The position numbers and the translations under genes were made by a program. A model generated the notes under the pieces. It saw only the letters and a list, made by a program, of their open reading frames with translations, was not told where the DNA came from and did not search any database. This document shows positions 21,825 through 31,039 of a stretch of 64,000 nucleotides of DNA, piece after piece (within the stretch, counting starts at the first letter, position 1; every line of letters starts with the position of its first letter). The stretch comes from Phytophthora colocasiae. Its lineage: Eukaryota; Oomycota; Peronosporomycetes; Peronosporales; Peronosporaceae. Location of the stretch: assembly GCA_018806915.1 (NCBI GenBank), contig JAGKQI010000079.1, forward strand, positions 1,513,615-1,577,614, given 5' to 3'.

Positions 21825-23035
21825 TGTGATGCCCAGATCTGAGTCGAATCAGACGAGGGTACGATGGGTCCCGCCGGGGAACAGGCGGCAGGGACACCTG
21901 CGGAAGGTCAAGTGGAGCGATGTTCGGTGGTGATCTGAGTTCTACTGGAAGGAAGAATGGGGGATTAAGGGTGCCCTGGCGCGATCGGCGATGGTGGGGT
22001 CCCGAGTGAGCACGATTTTGGCCCACGATTTACCCCGACGCCCTGGAGTCTTCTGACCGCATGATCCTGATTCCCCGGCCGGCGACGAGGCGGGATCACG
22101 CAGTGATCCTCTCCCGTTTAAGTACGAGATCAGCTCCGGATCAAGCTCAGCCCCAGGCGCGACGCAGACTCTTCGGATGGCCTGATCCGGATTCTCTGAA
22201 CGACGACCAAGCGGGATCAAGTGGCGATCAAGTCCCGATTAAGTGCGAGATCAAGCTTCGGTTAAGTACGAGATCAAGCTTCGGTTAAGTACGAAATCGG
22301 CTCACGATCAGGGTTAGGGGAACCGAGCTAAGGGATCAGCTATGTAGCCAGTGTCATGTGATCGTAGGATAGTAAATCAGGATGGGATTAGTAGGCATAG
22401 GAATAACCATAAACAGAATCGAATTTGCCCTGAACCACTCAAGTGTCTTCGCTACGCCTGGAAACGGGAACTACATTGGCCCTACAAGCGTCAAGAAGGT
22501 AAGGATACGTGACCTAGTATAGCGGTTAAGTCTGGATAATATATTGGCCAGCTTTGCCCTATCTAGTGAACTTTCCTTTAAGTGCATACATCGGATCGTA
22601 AGGAATTGGTTGTTTAGCCTAAGGATCCCGTCGAATCTCGCCCCCTCAAGACCCCCGCTATCGGAAGCGGAAAACAACGGAAAGGAAGGGACTGTATCCC
22701 GAACACTGGACTATTGGAAGACCTGGATCAAGGACCAGGCACCCGGATCAAGGCTCGAGGACTCGCCTGCGACCGGGATCAAGTACCCGAGGTGGAGTGA
22801 AGAACTTCCACGCTACCTCAACCCCTGCGTCTCACAGGACCTTCTTCCGACCTTCAAGGCATCCTCGGAAGTCACCTGGAAGAGCGTAACCCGCCTACCG
22901 ACGGGTACACAAGGTGAAACTACACACAGCTAGATCACGGATCATCGGGGGACCCCCTCCGTTAGTCGGTGTCTGGGCGCAAGTGGCGATCGCGATCGGC
23001 CTCAACCAGATTTTGGCCAGATCCGCTTCACCACA
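21825..23035 (+). repeat. Gypsy-1B 3' LTR (1211 bp)
   Basis: Nearly identical to 11504-12714 (one visible substitution, 12251 A against 22572 T) and of equal length. Followed by the same Gypsy-2 flank. Confidence 0.9.
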
Positions 23036-24530
23036 CTATCATCTTCAGCTTCTGTCGATCGACAGAAGCTGCGATAGCATCCTGGACAAACCGTATGACG
23101 GCTTGTCTTCGCTGGACAAAGTCTAGCGCACCCGAGCTGCGTCCTGTCAGCTTGTCGCCCTTGTCAGCAGCAGGCCCTGCCTGCTCGCTATCATCTCTCA
23201 TGTCTGTGCCCGGCACAGACATCGCGCTCTCGTTCCTGCTCGAACGAGACGTCGCACGCGTCACCGCAGCTGATAGTGTGCTGCTATCAGTTGCATTCTG
23301 CGGCGGTTCGGACGCAACCGTAGATCCTCCCCCACTTAAGGAGGAAGCTACCCCGCCGAGCATGCTCGGCAATCGTGGATGCCTCATGGCGTTCACGTAA
23401 AACGGTGTATGCCCTGTCGAGGCATGCACCGAGTTGTTGATGGCAAACTCTGCCATCGGCAAGCACTCGCTCCAATGCGGGAACGAGAGAGCGTAGCTCT
23501 TCAACGCGTCACCCAATACACGGTTGACACGTTCGGTCTGTCCGTCCGTCTGCGGATGATCCGCAGTCGACATTGATAACTGTGAACCAAGAAGTGTAAA
23601 CACGTCTTGCCAGAACCGCGCTGTGAAGCGTGGATCACGGTCCGACACAATGTCGAGCGGCATGCCATGGTGTTTGAACACCATGTCAACAAACAGTCGC
23701 GCAGTCTGCGCGGCTGTAACAGTAGCCGGGACGGCAGCAAGATGAACCATCTTGCTGAATCGGTCCACAAAGACAACGATGCCCGTCCTCCGCTTGCTGT
23801 CAGGCGGGAGACCGAAGACAAAGTCCATGGACATGGACTGCCAACACTCCGACGGAGTCGGTAGTGATTGAAGAGGAGCCTGCGAGAACTGCGCAGGCTT
23901 CACGCGTTGACATACCTCGCAAGCACGTACGTACTTGCGCACCCACTTGTATTGGTGGTGCCAGTAGAAGATACGCGTGAGAAGAGTGTATGTCTTCTCA
24001 CGACCCGGATGCCCTGCCGTGGGGGCATCGTGATACTCGAACATGATCCTCAACCGGCGGTCATGCTCATTCGGAACGACAATGCGATCCGAATCGATGA
24101 TAACATCTTTTCGCGGTATCGGCGTCTGCGCCGGTATCGTCGCATCGTTCAGCTTGTTATACGCATGAACGATGCGCCAGCCGCCCTGTGGTTTCTTCAC
24201 ACAGAACGTTGGAGCACTGTGCGGGGACTTTGACTCCCGCACTTGACCTGCAACACGACGACTTTCAAAGAAGTCGTCGATCGCTTGCACTTGTTCACAC
24301 GGCAGTGGCCACTGCCGTGTAACACAGTACTTCGTGCCCGGCACGAGATCAATCTCGTGCTGTACGCCCTTATCCTTCGGAAGCTCCGAAGGAATCTCGT
24401 CCGGGAGTACATCCTTGTACTCCCGCAGAATCTCGTAATAGGGACTCGACTTCAACGAGTCCCAACTCTGCTCCTCGAAGCGTTGCTTCTTGGTCTTCGC
24501 ACTGAGGGTCATCGCCCTCAGTGATGCCAT
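23036..24530 (-). pseudogene. pol: Gypsy-2 pol, 3' part: RT N-terminus deleted for palm, joined to integrase
   Basis: Frame open from about 24510 down to the LTR junction, same content as 12715-14284. The deletion joint is at 24093/24094 between KDVIID and SDRIVVPN. The missing stretch would hold the RT palm, thumb, connection and RNase H; the frame is kept. HHCC and D-D-35-E integrase motifs are intact, but the integrase C-terminus is lost to the Gypsy-1 insertion. Differences from copy 1 include two A-to-C changes (VPNEHDRRL here, VPNDHDLRL there) and a cluster near 23140-23150. Confidence 0.85.
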
Positions 24531-26184
24531 CGACGACGAGCTGCTTCAGCTCCTCGGCTTCGCGATCCACTCTCTCGATATCCGAGAGAATGCAAATTTG
24601 TTCGATGCGTCCATCGTACAAGTCCCGCGCGAAGCGCTTCCAACTCATCGTTGGAAGTGCGGTCAACGCCGACGCACACGTCGGCGGATTCTCCAACCGC
24701 ATCCTCTGGTACTGTAACCCAGTACCAGTACGTGTCAAGACGTTCAACGTCTCGACACTCGGTGTCTGCACTGCAGATACACCCGTCTCAGTCCCGGACT
24801 GAGACTCGCGCAGCTCCCTGAGCTTGCGCCGCGAAGGTCTACCATGGAGCCCGGCTCCAGGTGCTCCACGTCCAAGGCATCGCACCTTGGACGGGACGTT
24901 ATCGCAATCGTCAGCGGATTCCTTCCGCTGACTCGCACTATCAAGCCCGGCTTGAGCGCCGCTCATCGTGTGCAGCGCTGCTGCACGTGAGCACGCAGGT
25001 TGTTCGGGTGCTGGGCGTTTGCAACCGCCAGCACCTCCTGCCGCGCAGTCGGTTCCCTGAACCGCTGCGCCTCCATCCGCTCCCGGAGCGGATGAAGCAA
25101 CCGCATCGTCGACTCCCGGAGTCGACGTGCTCTCGCTAGCTTCCTGCGCTAGCGAGTGTTCGCTTGTACACATATCATCCGTTCCCAGAGCTGATGACCG
25201 ATCGCTAGTTCCCGGAACTAGCAGCGAAGCGCCAGTGGCGTCAGCTCCCAGAGCTGACGCACGCCTTTCGGTTCCCCGAATTTTATTTATTTCGTCAACT
25301 CCCAGAGTTGACGCGACGTCGTCGGCGCGAACCTTGGGGGCTTGAAGTACCTCCAAGGATACCGATAATACCGGTATTTTACCTTCTCTCAGGTGAATGC
25401 GATTCACCTGATCATCACTCATGTGACAAACATCATTCAGATGTTTATGCGTCAGGTGATTCACATTCACCGGACCATCACTCATGTGACCGCGACCCTT
25501 CGGCTCAGATTTCTGAGTCGACACACATTTTCTCCCAACGACTCCCTGAGTCGTTGGCGGTCGCCGGCGGCGATCGGAGGCAGCGGCGGACGCTGCTGCC
25601 TCAACTGGAAAATCACATGCACCGCCTGATGTATGTGCAGCACTGACAGGGCCATCGCTCTCTGTCGCGCATGCGTTGTTGAAGCGTACGAGTGTACGCT
25701 TCTCCCAGTTGATCACCGGGTCATGCCGTGCAAGCCACGGCATGCCTAATACCAAGTCGAACTTATCGTCTAGATCCAAGACGATAAGGTCTCCCACAAA
25801 CGTTCTTCGTTTGTAAGAGAAGCGCACACGGACTACGCGCTTCTCAGTCCTCACGGTGGCACCTGTTGCCAACCGCACCTCCAACACGCTGCGAGGCGTG
25901 TCGGCTTCTTCGAAGTCAAACCTTCGAAGACTTCCCTGTCGAACAAAGTTGTTCGACGCGCCCAAGTCCACTAGGGCACGAAGAGAGTTCACTCTCTCCG
26001 ACATCACGTTCAGGATGACAAGGTTTGGCTTGTCATCTTGCAGCTTACAGCGAGAAACCTTCTCGCTGGGGGCAGCAGTCCTCATCGTCGCGTGTCCAAG
26101 CTCGACACGCAAGACTGCATCACCAGTAGGACGCCCCTCGCCTACTGGTCCTTGGCGTTTTTTGAACGCCCGCCCGCTGTGCAC
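24370..26184 (-). pseudogene. pol: Gypsy-2 protease, linker and RT N-terminus
   Basis: Entered by -1 frameshift from gag near 26157. The protease has LRALVDLGASNNFV with the catalytic Asp near 25968-25966 and DLVLGMPWLARHDP as the second motif. About 330 codons of low-complexity linker follow (LVPGTSD, STPGVDD, SALGADA: variations on x-P/L-G-x-D). Then CASALTALPTMSWKRFARDL and the pre-RT region. After GITEGDD the frame shifts because this copy has GAGGG where unit 1 has GAGGGGG (about 24504-24510), so the last ~45 codons are out of frame and the RT segment is read from the overlapping 24530-23036 frame. The nominal first codon at 26184 is GTG and is not a real start. Confidence 0.82.
26122..26163 (-). 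promoter_or_regulatory. Gypsy-2 gag-pol -1 ribosomal frameshift signal
   Basis: On the minus strand the slippery heptamer A AAA AAC lies at 26163-26157 in the gag frame (codons TCA AAA AAC), and the pol frame is -1 to it (TTC AAA AAA CGC). A 7-nt spacer (GCCAAGG) leads to a perfect 9-bp stem, ACCAGTAGG (26149-26141) with CCTACTGGT (26130-26122), loop 10 nt. The gag stop TAG (26144-26142) is inside the stem. A-AAA-AAC is a canonical retroviral slippery site, and spacer and stem fit the known geometry. Confidence 0.8.
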
Positions 26185-27173
26185 TTGCGTGCATAGTGAC
26201 TGATGTTACCACACAGGTAACATCGAACCTTGCCGTTCCTACGCTGCTGATGACCAGTAGTCGTAGCACTCGAGAGGTCCATAGCTCCGGACCTCCCGTC
26301 ATCACAACAGGACGCGCCGGCTTCAGCGCGTTCGCATGGAGTTTAGCTTGACGCCGGCTAAACTCCTCTTGCATTGCAAGGCTGATCGCCTCCTCGAGAG
26401 TATTCGGATACTCTCGGAAGATATGTTTTGACGGGACCATCTCTTAGTCCCTTCATGAACGTGACGACCTTGGTCGCCTCGTCGATCGGGTTGACCACTA
26501 TGTTCGATACCAAGTATCGAGCACGCTGGGCAAAGGTGTGAACATCATCCTTGCCCTGCTGCAGATCGAGAAACTCCGCTCTCGATCTGAACTCGTTCTT
26601 CGGGGGCTCAAACGCAAGCTTGAGCTCCTCTTTGAACACCTCGTACGTGCTGAAGCACGTAGGATCCGAGAGTCGGCGCCCATAGGCCCAACTCCTCGCA
26701 CGTCCGCCAAGACATGACATGGCGAACGCGACCTTCGACATCGGATCGACGATACGTCGAGCCGCAACGGCTGTGTCAAGTTCGACAAGCCAACGAAGGA
26801 GGGTCTCGTCCTCCTTCCCCGTGTAGGTACCCACGTGGAGTTTCAACGACTCCACGCGTGGCTTCGGGGAAGCCACCGAGGCAGCAACATCTCGTTGCTC
26901 CTTAACAATGTACCCCAGAGCAACACCGTGTTGCTCTGTCGGCGATAGCGTACGAAGCATCGTCGCTACCGCTGCCTCTCCAATGACTTGTGAAAGTCTT
27001 TGGAGAGCTTCCCACTCTGGATCTGACAGGTGGGCACAGTCCGTGCGCGTCACGGACATGTGAGGGGTCCCAGTGGATCCCTCATCCATTGGGGAGTTCT
27101 CTACCCCGCGTTCGTATGACTCCATACGAACGAACAGCAGTCGGTCGTGGGACGGACTACAAAGTGCTACCAT
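26142..27173 (-). pseudogene. gag: Gypsy-2 gag, with two compensating frameshifts
   Basis: Capsid region: HLSDPEWEALQRLSQVIGEA, VESLKLHVGTYTGKEDETLL, RSRAEFLDLQQGKDDVH. The first ATG at 27173 overlaps the primer binding site; a second in-frame ATG is at 27125 (MESYERGVENSP). The frame is lost near 26428 (TYL then REYPNTLEEAISLAMQEE in another frame) and regained near 26278, so about 150 nt are out of frame. The regained frame encodes MDLSSATTTGHQQRRNGK and one CCHC zinc knuckle CYLCGNISHYARKC, then stops at TAG 26144-26142 just after the frameshift heptamer. Structural particle protein and RNA binding. Confidence 0.82.
27162..27172 (-). other. Gypsy-2 primer binding site
   Basis: Two bases after the LTR end (27175) the minus strand reads TGGTAGCACTT, starting with the TGG that pairs with a tRNA CCA end. 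The primer tRNA is not identified. The TG is shared with the first gag ATG. Confidence 0.6.
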
Positions 27174-27174
27174 G

Positions 27175-27630
27175 TGTAATGGGTCTACCTAGACCTATTA
27201 GATGGCGTACACGTGCGCTTACGTGTATGAGGAAGCGTGCAATTAGAATAGACTTAATTTAAGTATACTTATTTAATTAAGTATAATTAAATCAAATATA
27301 ACTAAATTAAACTGCAAAATACCGTAAAATGAGAACTGTTATTGAATTTGGCATAAGCCAATTATAGACCTCCTAAAACTGTTATCTATTTCTAAAGGGT
27401 CTGCCAACGTGTGGTTGGCAGAAACTCTGCTCAGTGATTGGTAGAAATCCGTTACTTTCTACCAATAATATGCACAAATGCACACGAACCATCCAATAAT
27501 GTGGTTCGCCCATGTATCCTTTGGTGTGTACAGCACACCAAGGTCTGAGGCCCATTTCCAACCTCTAACAGTTATCCTAACTGTTAGAGTTACAAGTGGT
27601 ACAACCACTTGTACGTGTAACCCCGTTACA
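27175..27630 (-). repeat. Gypsy-2 5' LTR (456 bp)
   Basis: In element orientation it starts TGTAACGGGG (from 27630) and ends CCCATTACA (at 27175), nearly perfect inverted ends. An AT-rich stretch lies at 27245-27320. At 27400-27615 it holds six perfect hairpins with stems of 7-12 bp. A target duplication would be GAACA (27631-27635) on this side; the other side is outside the window. Confidence 0.72.
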
Positions 27631-27635
27631 GAACA

Positions 27636-28110
27636 TCTAAGTTGCGTCGCCGAAGTGCAAGAATAGCCGAAGTTAGAGCAGAAAGAGTGACACTTTTAAA
27701 AGAGTGAGTATAGCAGAGTACAAAGTAAGTAAATTGATTTTAAACTTGAATAACTTCGCGAAGACTTAACATATGGAAATGCTACTTAGTACGATCATGT
27801 AGCGCGTCTAATTCTACGTTGAATCCACTTAAACAGAACGAGTAGACATTAAGTCTAAGTATAGTTATGCTCAGTTAAAGGTGAAATTTTGAAAATTCAC
27901 TTTAAAACTTAATAACTTTGTCAAAAATAAGATTTGGGAGTGCTACCAAGAACCGTCGTGTAGAGCGTAAGAAACTACATTGAATCCATCTAAGTAGAAC
28001 GAGTAGACTTCAAGTCTAAGTATAGTTATGTCCAGTCAAAGATGAAATTTTGAAAATTCACTTTGACACCAAATAACTTTGTCAAAAATAAGATTTGGGT
28101 GCATATATGA
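27636..28110. repeat. AT-rich tract with two ~160-bp degenerate repeats
   Basis: The motif AAGTCTAAGTATAGTTATG recurs at about 27851 and 28012 (161-bp period). TTTGAAAATTCACTTT and AATAACTTTGTCAAAAATAAG follow it each time. A third copy lies at 31060-31300. No gene is visible; it is the DNA into which Gypsy-2 and the Tc1/mariner element inserted. Confidence 0.7.
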
Positions 28111-28112
28111 TA

Positions 28113-28387
28113 CAGTGCGCGTCAAATCGATAGGACCCCCAGTTTGGCGACACACTTTTGCCAATATCTCGGCTTGTAGGAGGTGTTAAGCGCTGCTGTT
28201 TAGATATGTTGTTGATAGATGGTATACTAAGAGGCTGTATGTGTTAACAACTGCGATTTCCAAGTCCATGCTAGGGCTGGCATACAAACAGCCAGATTTG
28301 GCTCTAGCGACACAAATTAGTACCGCACCCTTTTTTAACAAAATTGCAAAGTTTTATGCACTCCCATACAAACTTCTATATTAAAAG
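28113..28387 (+). repeat. Left terminal inverted repeat, 275 bp
   Basis: Reverse complement of 29540-29814 with no mismatch seen. Ends TATTAAAAG, immediately followed by the transposase stop codon. Confidence 0.93.
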
Positions 28388-29449
28388 TTAGTACTTAGTG
28401 AGACCGCCCTTCTGCTTGATGACAGCAACCATGGACTCCACGAGCTTGCACAGGTACTCCTGCTCGATGGAAGCCCAAGCTGCCATAATTGCTTCTTCAA
28501 GATGACCTACCGTACGATACTGGCGACCATGGGCGTAAATCCGAGCTGCCATAACCGACCAGACGTTCTCGATTGGGTTACAGTCGGGGGATCGGGCTGG
28601 CCAAGCCATGGTGTTGACTTCCATTTCTTGCAAGAAACTCGTCGTCTCACGCGAGGCATGAATCGACGCGTTATCCTGCTGAAACACGAAGTCAACACCA
28701 TGGTTATAGTGCGCAAAAGGTAGCATATACTCAGATACAGTATAAATGTAGTGACCCGAGTTCTGGCGACCGCGCAGGATCGCCAGCTCACTCTTACCTT
28801 GGACACTGAATGCCCCCCAAACCATGACGCTTCCACCGCCATTCTGGCGACGTACGTAGGACTGCGCAGGCTGCCTCATGTCGCGCCAGTAGTACTTGAA
28901 TCCGTCAGGTCCGTCCAGGTTAAACTTTTTTTCATCTGAAAATAAAGTATTTTGCCAAATTCCTTCACATAGAAACAAAACATTAGCATCCTGAAGCATC
29001 AAAGTAGAGAAATTAAAAACTTTACCTGGGTTAAGAATGTGCTCCTCTGCCCATTCCATCCGGGCCGCCTTGTGAGCCGCGGTGAGAGGCAGTGTGCGGT
29101 CCATCTTGGTGTACTCCAGGTGGTCCACACGCCGCAGCATCCTTTGCACCGTCCTCACGGACACCTTGAGACCGAGCTCGGTCTTGAGCTCCGCAGCAAA
29201 GCGGTCGCCGGTCGCTGCCTTGCGCACTAGCAGCCGGACGTCCCTCTCAGTAAGTGCTGGCCGCCTTCCTGGTCTTGGGAGGGTTCTAACGCTGTCTGGG
29301 GGTGGTCCTCGCTCTGCCTTAATTGCCTTGCGCACACAGGTACGCGCTCGACCAGTCCTCCGTGCGATCTCACGGATGGTGAGGCCACCGTCGTGGAGCC
29401 CGATGATCCACCAGTACTCCTGGCTTGTGAGTGCTTTGCCGCGGCCCAT
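28388..29449 (-). CDS. Tc1/mariner transposase, DD34E type, probably with one short intron
   Basis: Cut-and-paste transposase acting on the 275-bp inverted repeats. ATG at 29449, TAA at 28390-28388, 353 codons unspliced and 332 after removal of the proposed intron. N-terminal helix-turn-helix ([20 protein letters not shown], residues 23-42), basic RPGRRP hook (59-64), second helix-turn-helix (about 66-107). Catalytic residues in the unspliced count: D172 (FSDEKKF), D259 (QQDNA), E294 (NPIENVW); 34 residues separate the last two. Strong match to oomycete Tc1-like transposases ([20 protein letters not shown]). No stop or frameshift, so probably functional. Its last codon abuts the left inverted repeat. 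Confidence 0.93.
   Translation of the reverse strand: MGRGKALTSQEYWWIIGLHDGGLTIREIARRTGRARTCVRKAIKAERGPPPDSVRTLPRPGRRPALTERDVRLLVRKAATGDRFAAELKTELGLKVSVRTVQRMLRRVDHLEYTKMDRTLPLTAAHKAARMEWAEEHILNPGKVFNFSTLMLQDANVLFLCEGIWQNTLFSDEKKFNLDGPDGFKYYWRDMRQPAQSYVRRQNGGGSVMVWGAFSVQGKSELAILRGRQNSGHYIYTVSEYMLPFAHYNHGVDFVFQQDNASIHASRETTSFLQEMEVNTMAWPARSPDCNPIENVWSVMAARIYAHGRQYRTVGHLEEAIMAAWASIEQEYLCKLVESMVAVIKQKGGLTKY
28963..29025 (-). other. Proposed 63-nt intron in the transposase gene
   Basis: Minus strand: CAG then GTAAAG donor, branch-like GATGCTAATG, TTTTGTTTCTATG pyrimidine-rich stretch, acceptor GAAG. Length 63 is a multiple of three and there is no stop, so the frame stays open if it is retained. 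Splicing (phase 1) joins ILNPG to [13 protein letters not shown], restoring the close spacing seen in Tc1 relatives; the 21 residues it would add (starting [12 protein letters not shown]) are unlike the family. Confidence 0.7.
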
Positions 29450-29539
29450 GCAAGGAGCGAAATGAAAGGCTGGCTGGCGCGCCAGCCCCTGCCTGGCAGC
29501 ACATTTTCACCATTCATCTAACGAAAAGTGACATTCATT

Positions 29540-29814
29540 CTTTTAATATAGAAGTTTGTATGGGAGTGCATAAAACTTTGCAATTTTGTTAAAAAAGGGT
29601 GCGGTACTAATTTGTGTCGCTAGAGCCAAATCTGGCTGTTTGTATGCCAGCCCTAGCATGGACTTGGAAATCGCAGTTGTTAACACATACAGCCTCTTAG
29701 TATACCATCTATCAACAACATATCTAAACAGCAGCGCTTAACACCTCCTACAAGCCGAGATATTGGCAAAAGTGTGTCGCCAAACTGGGGGTCCTATCGA
29801 TTTGACGCGCACTG
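29540..29814 (-). repeat. Right terminal inverted repeat, 275 bp
   Basis: Reverse complement of 28113-28387. It starts 90 bp upstream of the transposase ATG and would hold the transposase promoter. Confidence 0.93.
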
Positions 29815-29816
29815 TA

Positions 29817-30100
29817 AGCGGGTCCCAGTGCAATACTGGGGTGGCTGGGGTGGCTATACTAGACTTTGTATTGGCTATTACACTGTAATCCGTGCTCTTA
29901 ACAGTTAACTAGCATTTTTCACTGGAATCCAGGGGTGGCTGCACTGGAATCCAGTGGTGGCTCTCACCAATCATTGGCTATTATTCTTCCTCTTACGTGC
30001 TTTGATTAGCTAAAATGGTTAAAAATGCTCGGTAAACGAGTTTTAGATTTTAAGAGCCGTCCACAACCTTAATATAGGAAATACCATACAAAAACTCCAA
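29817..30100. other. No recognisable feature
   Basis: Non-coding stretch right of the Tc1/mariner element. It has short imperfect repeats around CACTGGAATCCAG (29920-29960) and GGGGTGGCT, but no gene. Confidence 0.5.
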
Positions 30101-30179
30101 GCCAATTGCGAACCCAAAACTCAGTGAAATCGGCGGAAAATTGGAGAGTGAAAAAAATAGTTGGCTTGAAAATGGATGA

Positions 30180-30690
30180 CTATACTCCCATGTCGTATAG
30201 ACGGGCCATTGAGCCAATTTTCAAAACTTCGTCAATACTTCACTTCACTATACGAAAAATTGTGAGGTGGGGTATTTCGGCACGGGGAAGATGATGGTGA
30301 GACCCCCATGTGACATAGACAGGCCAATCAGCCGATTTTTGAAACTTTCTCAATATTGCACCTTATTATACGAAAATTTGTGAGGTGGGGTATTTCGACA
30401 CAGGGAAGATGATGGTGAGATTCCCATGAGACATAGACGGGCCATTGAGCCAATTTTCAAAACTTCGTCAATACTTCACTTCACTATGCGAAAATTTGTG
30501 AGGAGGGGTATTTTGATACGGGGAAGATGATGGTGTGATCCACATGTGACATAGACAGGCCATTCAGCCAGTATTCAAAACTTTCTCAATATTGGACTTT
30601 ACTATACGAAAATTTGTGAGGTGGGGTATTTTGATACGGGGAAGAAGATGGTGAGACTCCCATGTAGCATAAACAGGCCGAACACACGTA
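30180..30690. repeat. 118-bp tandem repeat, four units arranged as two dimers
   Basis: TTGTGAGGTGGGGTATTT recurs at about 30261, 30379, 30497 and 30615, each 118 bp apart. Units 1 and 3 share GGGCCATTGAGCCAATTTTC; units 2 and 4 share GACAGGCCA(A/T)TCAGCC and CTTTCTCAATATTG. This gives a 236-bp higher-order period. Confidence 0.8.
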
Positions 30691-30699
30691 TAACGTCTT

Positions 30700-31010
30700 C
30701 ATGTTAAAAACTCCTTTATATGGTAATACTGACTTTATATATTAAATCTGGCCGACACACGAAGTACCATTGGAAAGAGCATGAAAAAGTACATTGATTC
30801 CATGTGCGTAAGAAAGGGACACTGTAGATATAGCCAATGATAGAGTGAGAAACGTCTTGTTTTTGAAAAATGCCTGCACAAGCTAATACTGACTTCATAT
30901 ATTAAATTTGGTTGACAGAGGAGATACTATCGGAAAGAGCATAAAAAAGTACGTTAAAACCATCTAAGAAAATTTGCTAGACTGTAAATTTAGCCAAACT
31001 TATGACGAGA
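30700..31010. repeat. Two ~170-bp degenerate repeats
   Basis: TAATACTGACTT(T/C)ATATATT recurs at 30724 and 30894. GGAAAGAGCAT and AAAAAGTAC follow each copy. Non-coding. Confidence 0.65.
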
Positions 31011-31039
31011 TAAGTGGGCGTATGGTGGTGTCAATGTGT

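Larger units (their letters stand above)
14285..23035 (+). mobile_element. Gypsy-1B: 5'-truncated duplicate of Gypsy-1 (mid-pol to 3' LTR)
   Basis: Copy of 3962-12714 with no gag, no protease and no 5' LTR. It shares the old TAA, frameshift and TGA lesions of Gypsy-1A and has its own differences: RT connection intact (GGG at 15464-15466), a 2-nt loss near 17174 and a 1-nt loss near 17310. It cannot be an independent insertion because its left end is not an LTR and its right flank repeats that of Gypsy-1A. Confidence 0.9.
14285..24603. repeat. Tandem duplication, unit 2
   Basis: Second copy of unit 1; 4 nt shorter in net. To its right Gypsy-2 continues without a break, and to the left of unit 1 Gypsy-1 continues without a break, as expected of a simple head-to-tail duplication. 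An assembly artefact is the alternative. Confidence 0.92.
23036..27630 (-). mobile_element. Gypsy-2: Ty3/Gypsy element, 5' part, with internal RT deletion
   Basis: Reads right to left: 5' LTR 27630-27175, PBS, gag, -1 frameshift signal, protease, a low-complexity linker, the RT N-terminus, a deletion of the RT palm and RNase H, then integrase up to the Gypsy-1 LTR at 23036. Its own 3' end would lie left of the window, beyond the Gypsy-1 5' LTR. The gag, protease and integrase style is that of oomycete Ty3/Gypsy elements. It is non-autonomous. The whole element, LTR included, is tiled with perfect short inverted repeats. Confidence 0.9.
28113..29814 (-). mobile_element. Tc1/mariner element, 1702 bp, TA-flanked
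   Basis: Starts CAGTGCGCGTC and ends GACGCGCACTG, flanked by TA at 28111-28112 and 29815-29816. Terminal inverted repeats of 275 bp look identical by eye. One transposase gene fills the inside. Identical repeats and an open gene suggest recent transposition. Confidence 0.95.

Noticed and set aside
14285..23035. A second, independent Gypsy-1 insertion
   Set aside because: Its left end is not an LTR or a truncation into unique DNA but an exact join to Gypsy-2, and its right flank duplicates that of Gypsy-1A; a tandem duplication explains both.
23036..27630. Hairpins as rho-independent terminators
   Set aside because: They occur every few tens of bases inside coding sequence without T-runs, and the genome is eukaryotic.
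28502..29465. + strand frames over the transposase
   Set aside because: Shadows of the minus-strand transposase gene, which carries all catalytic motifs.
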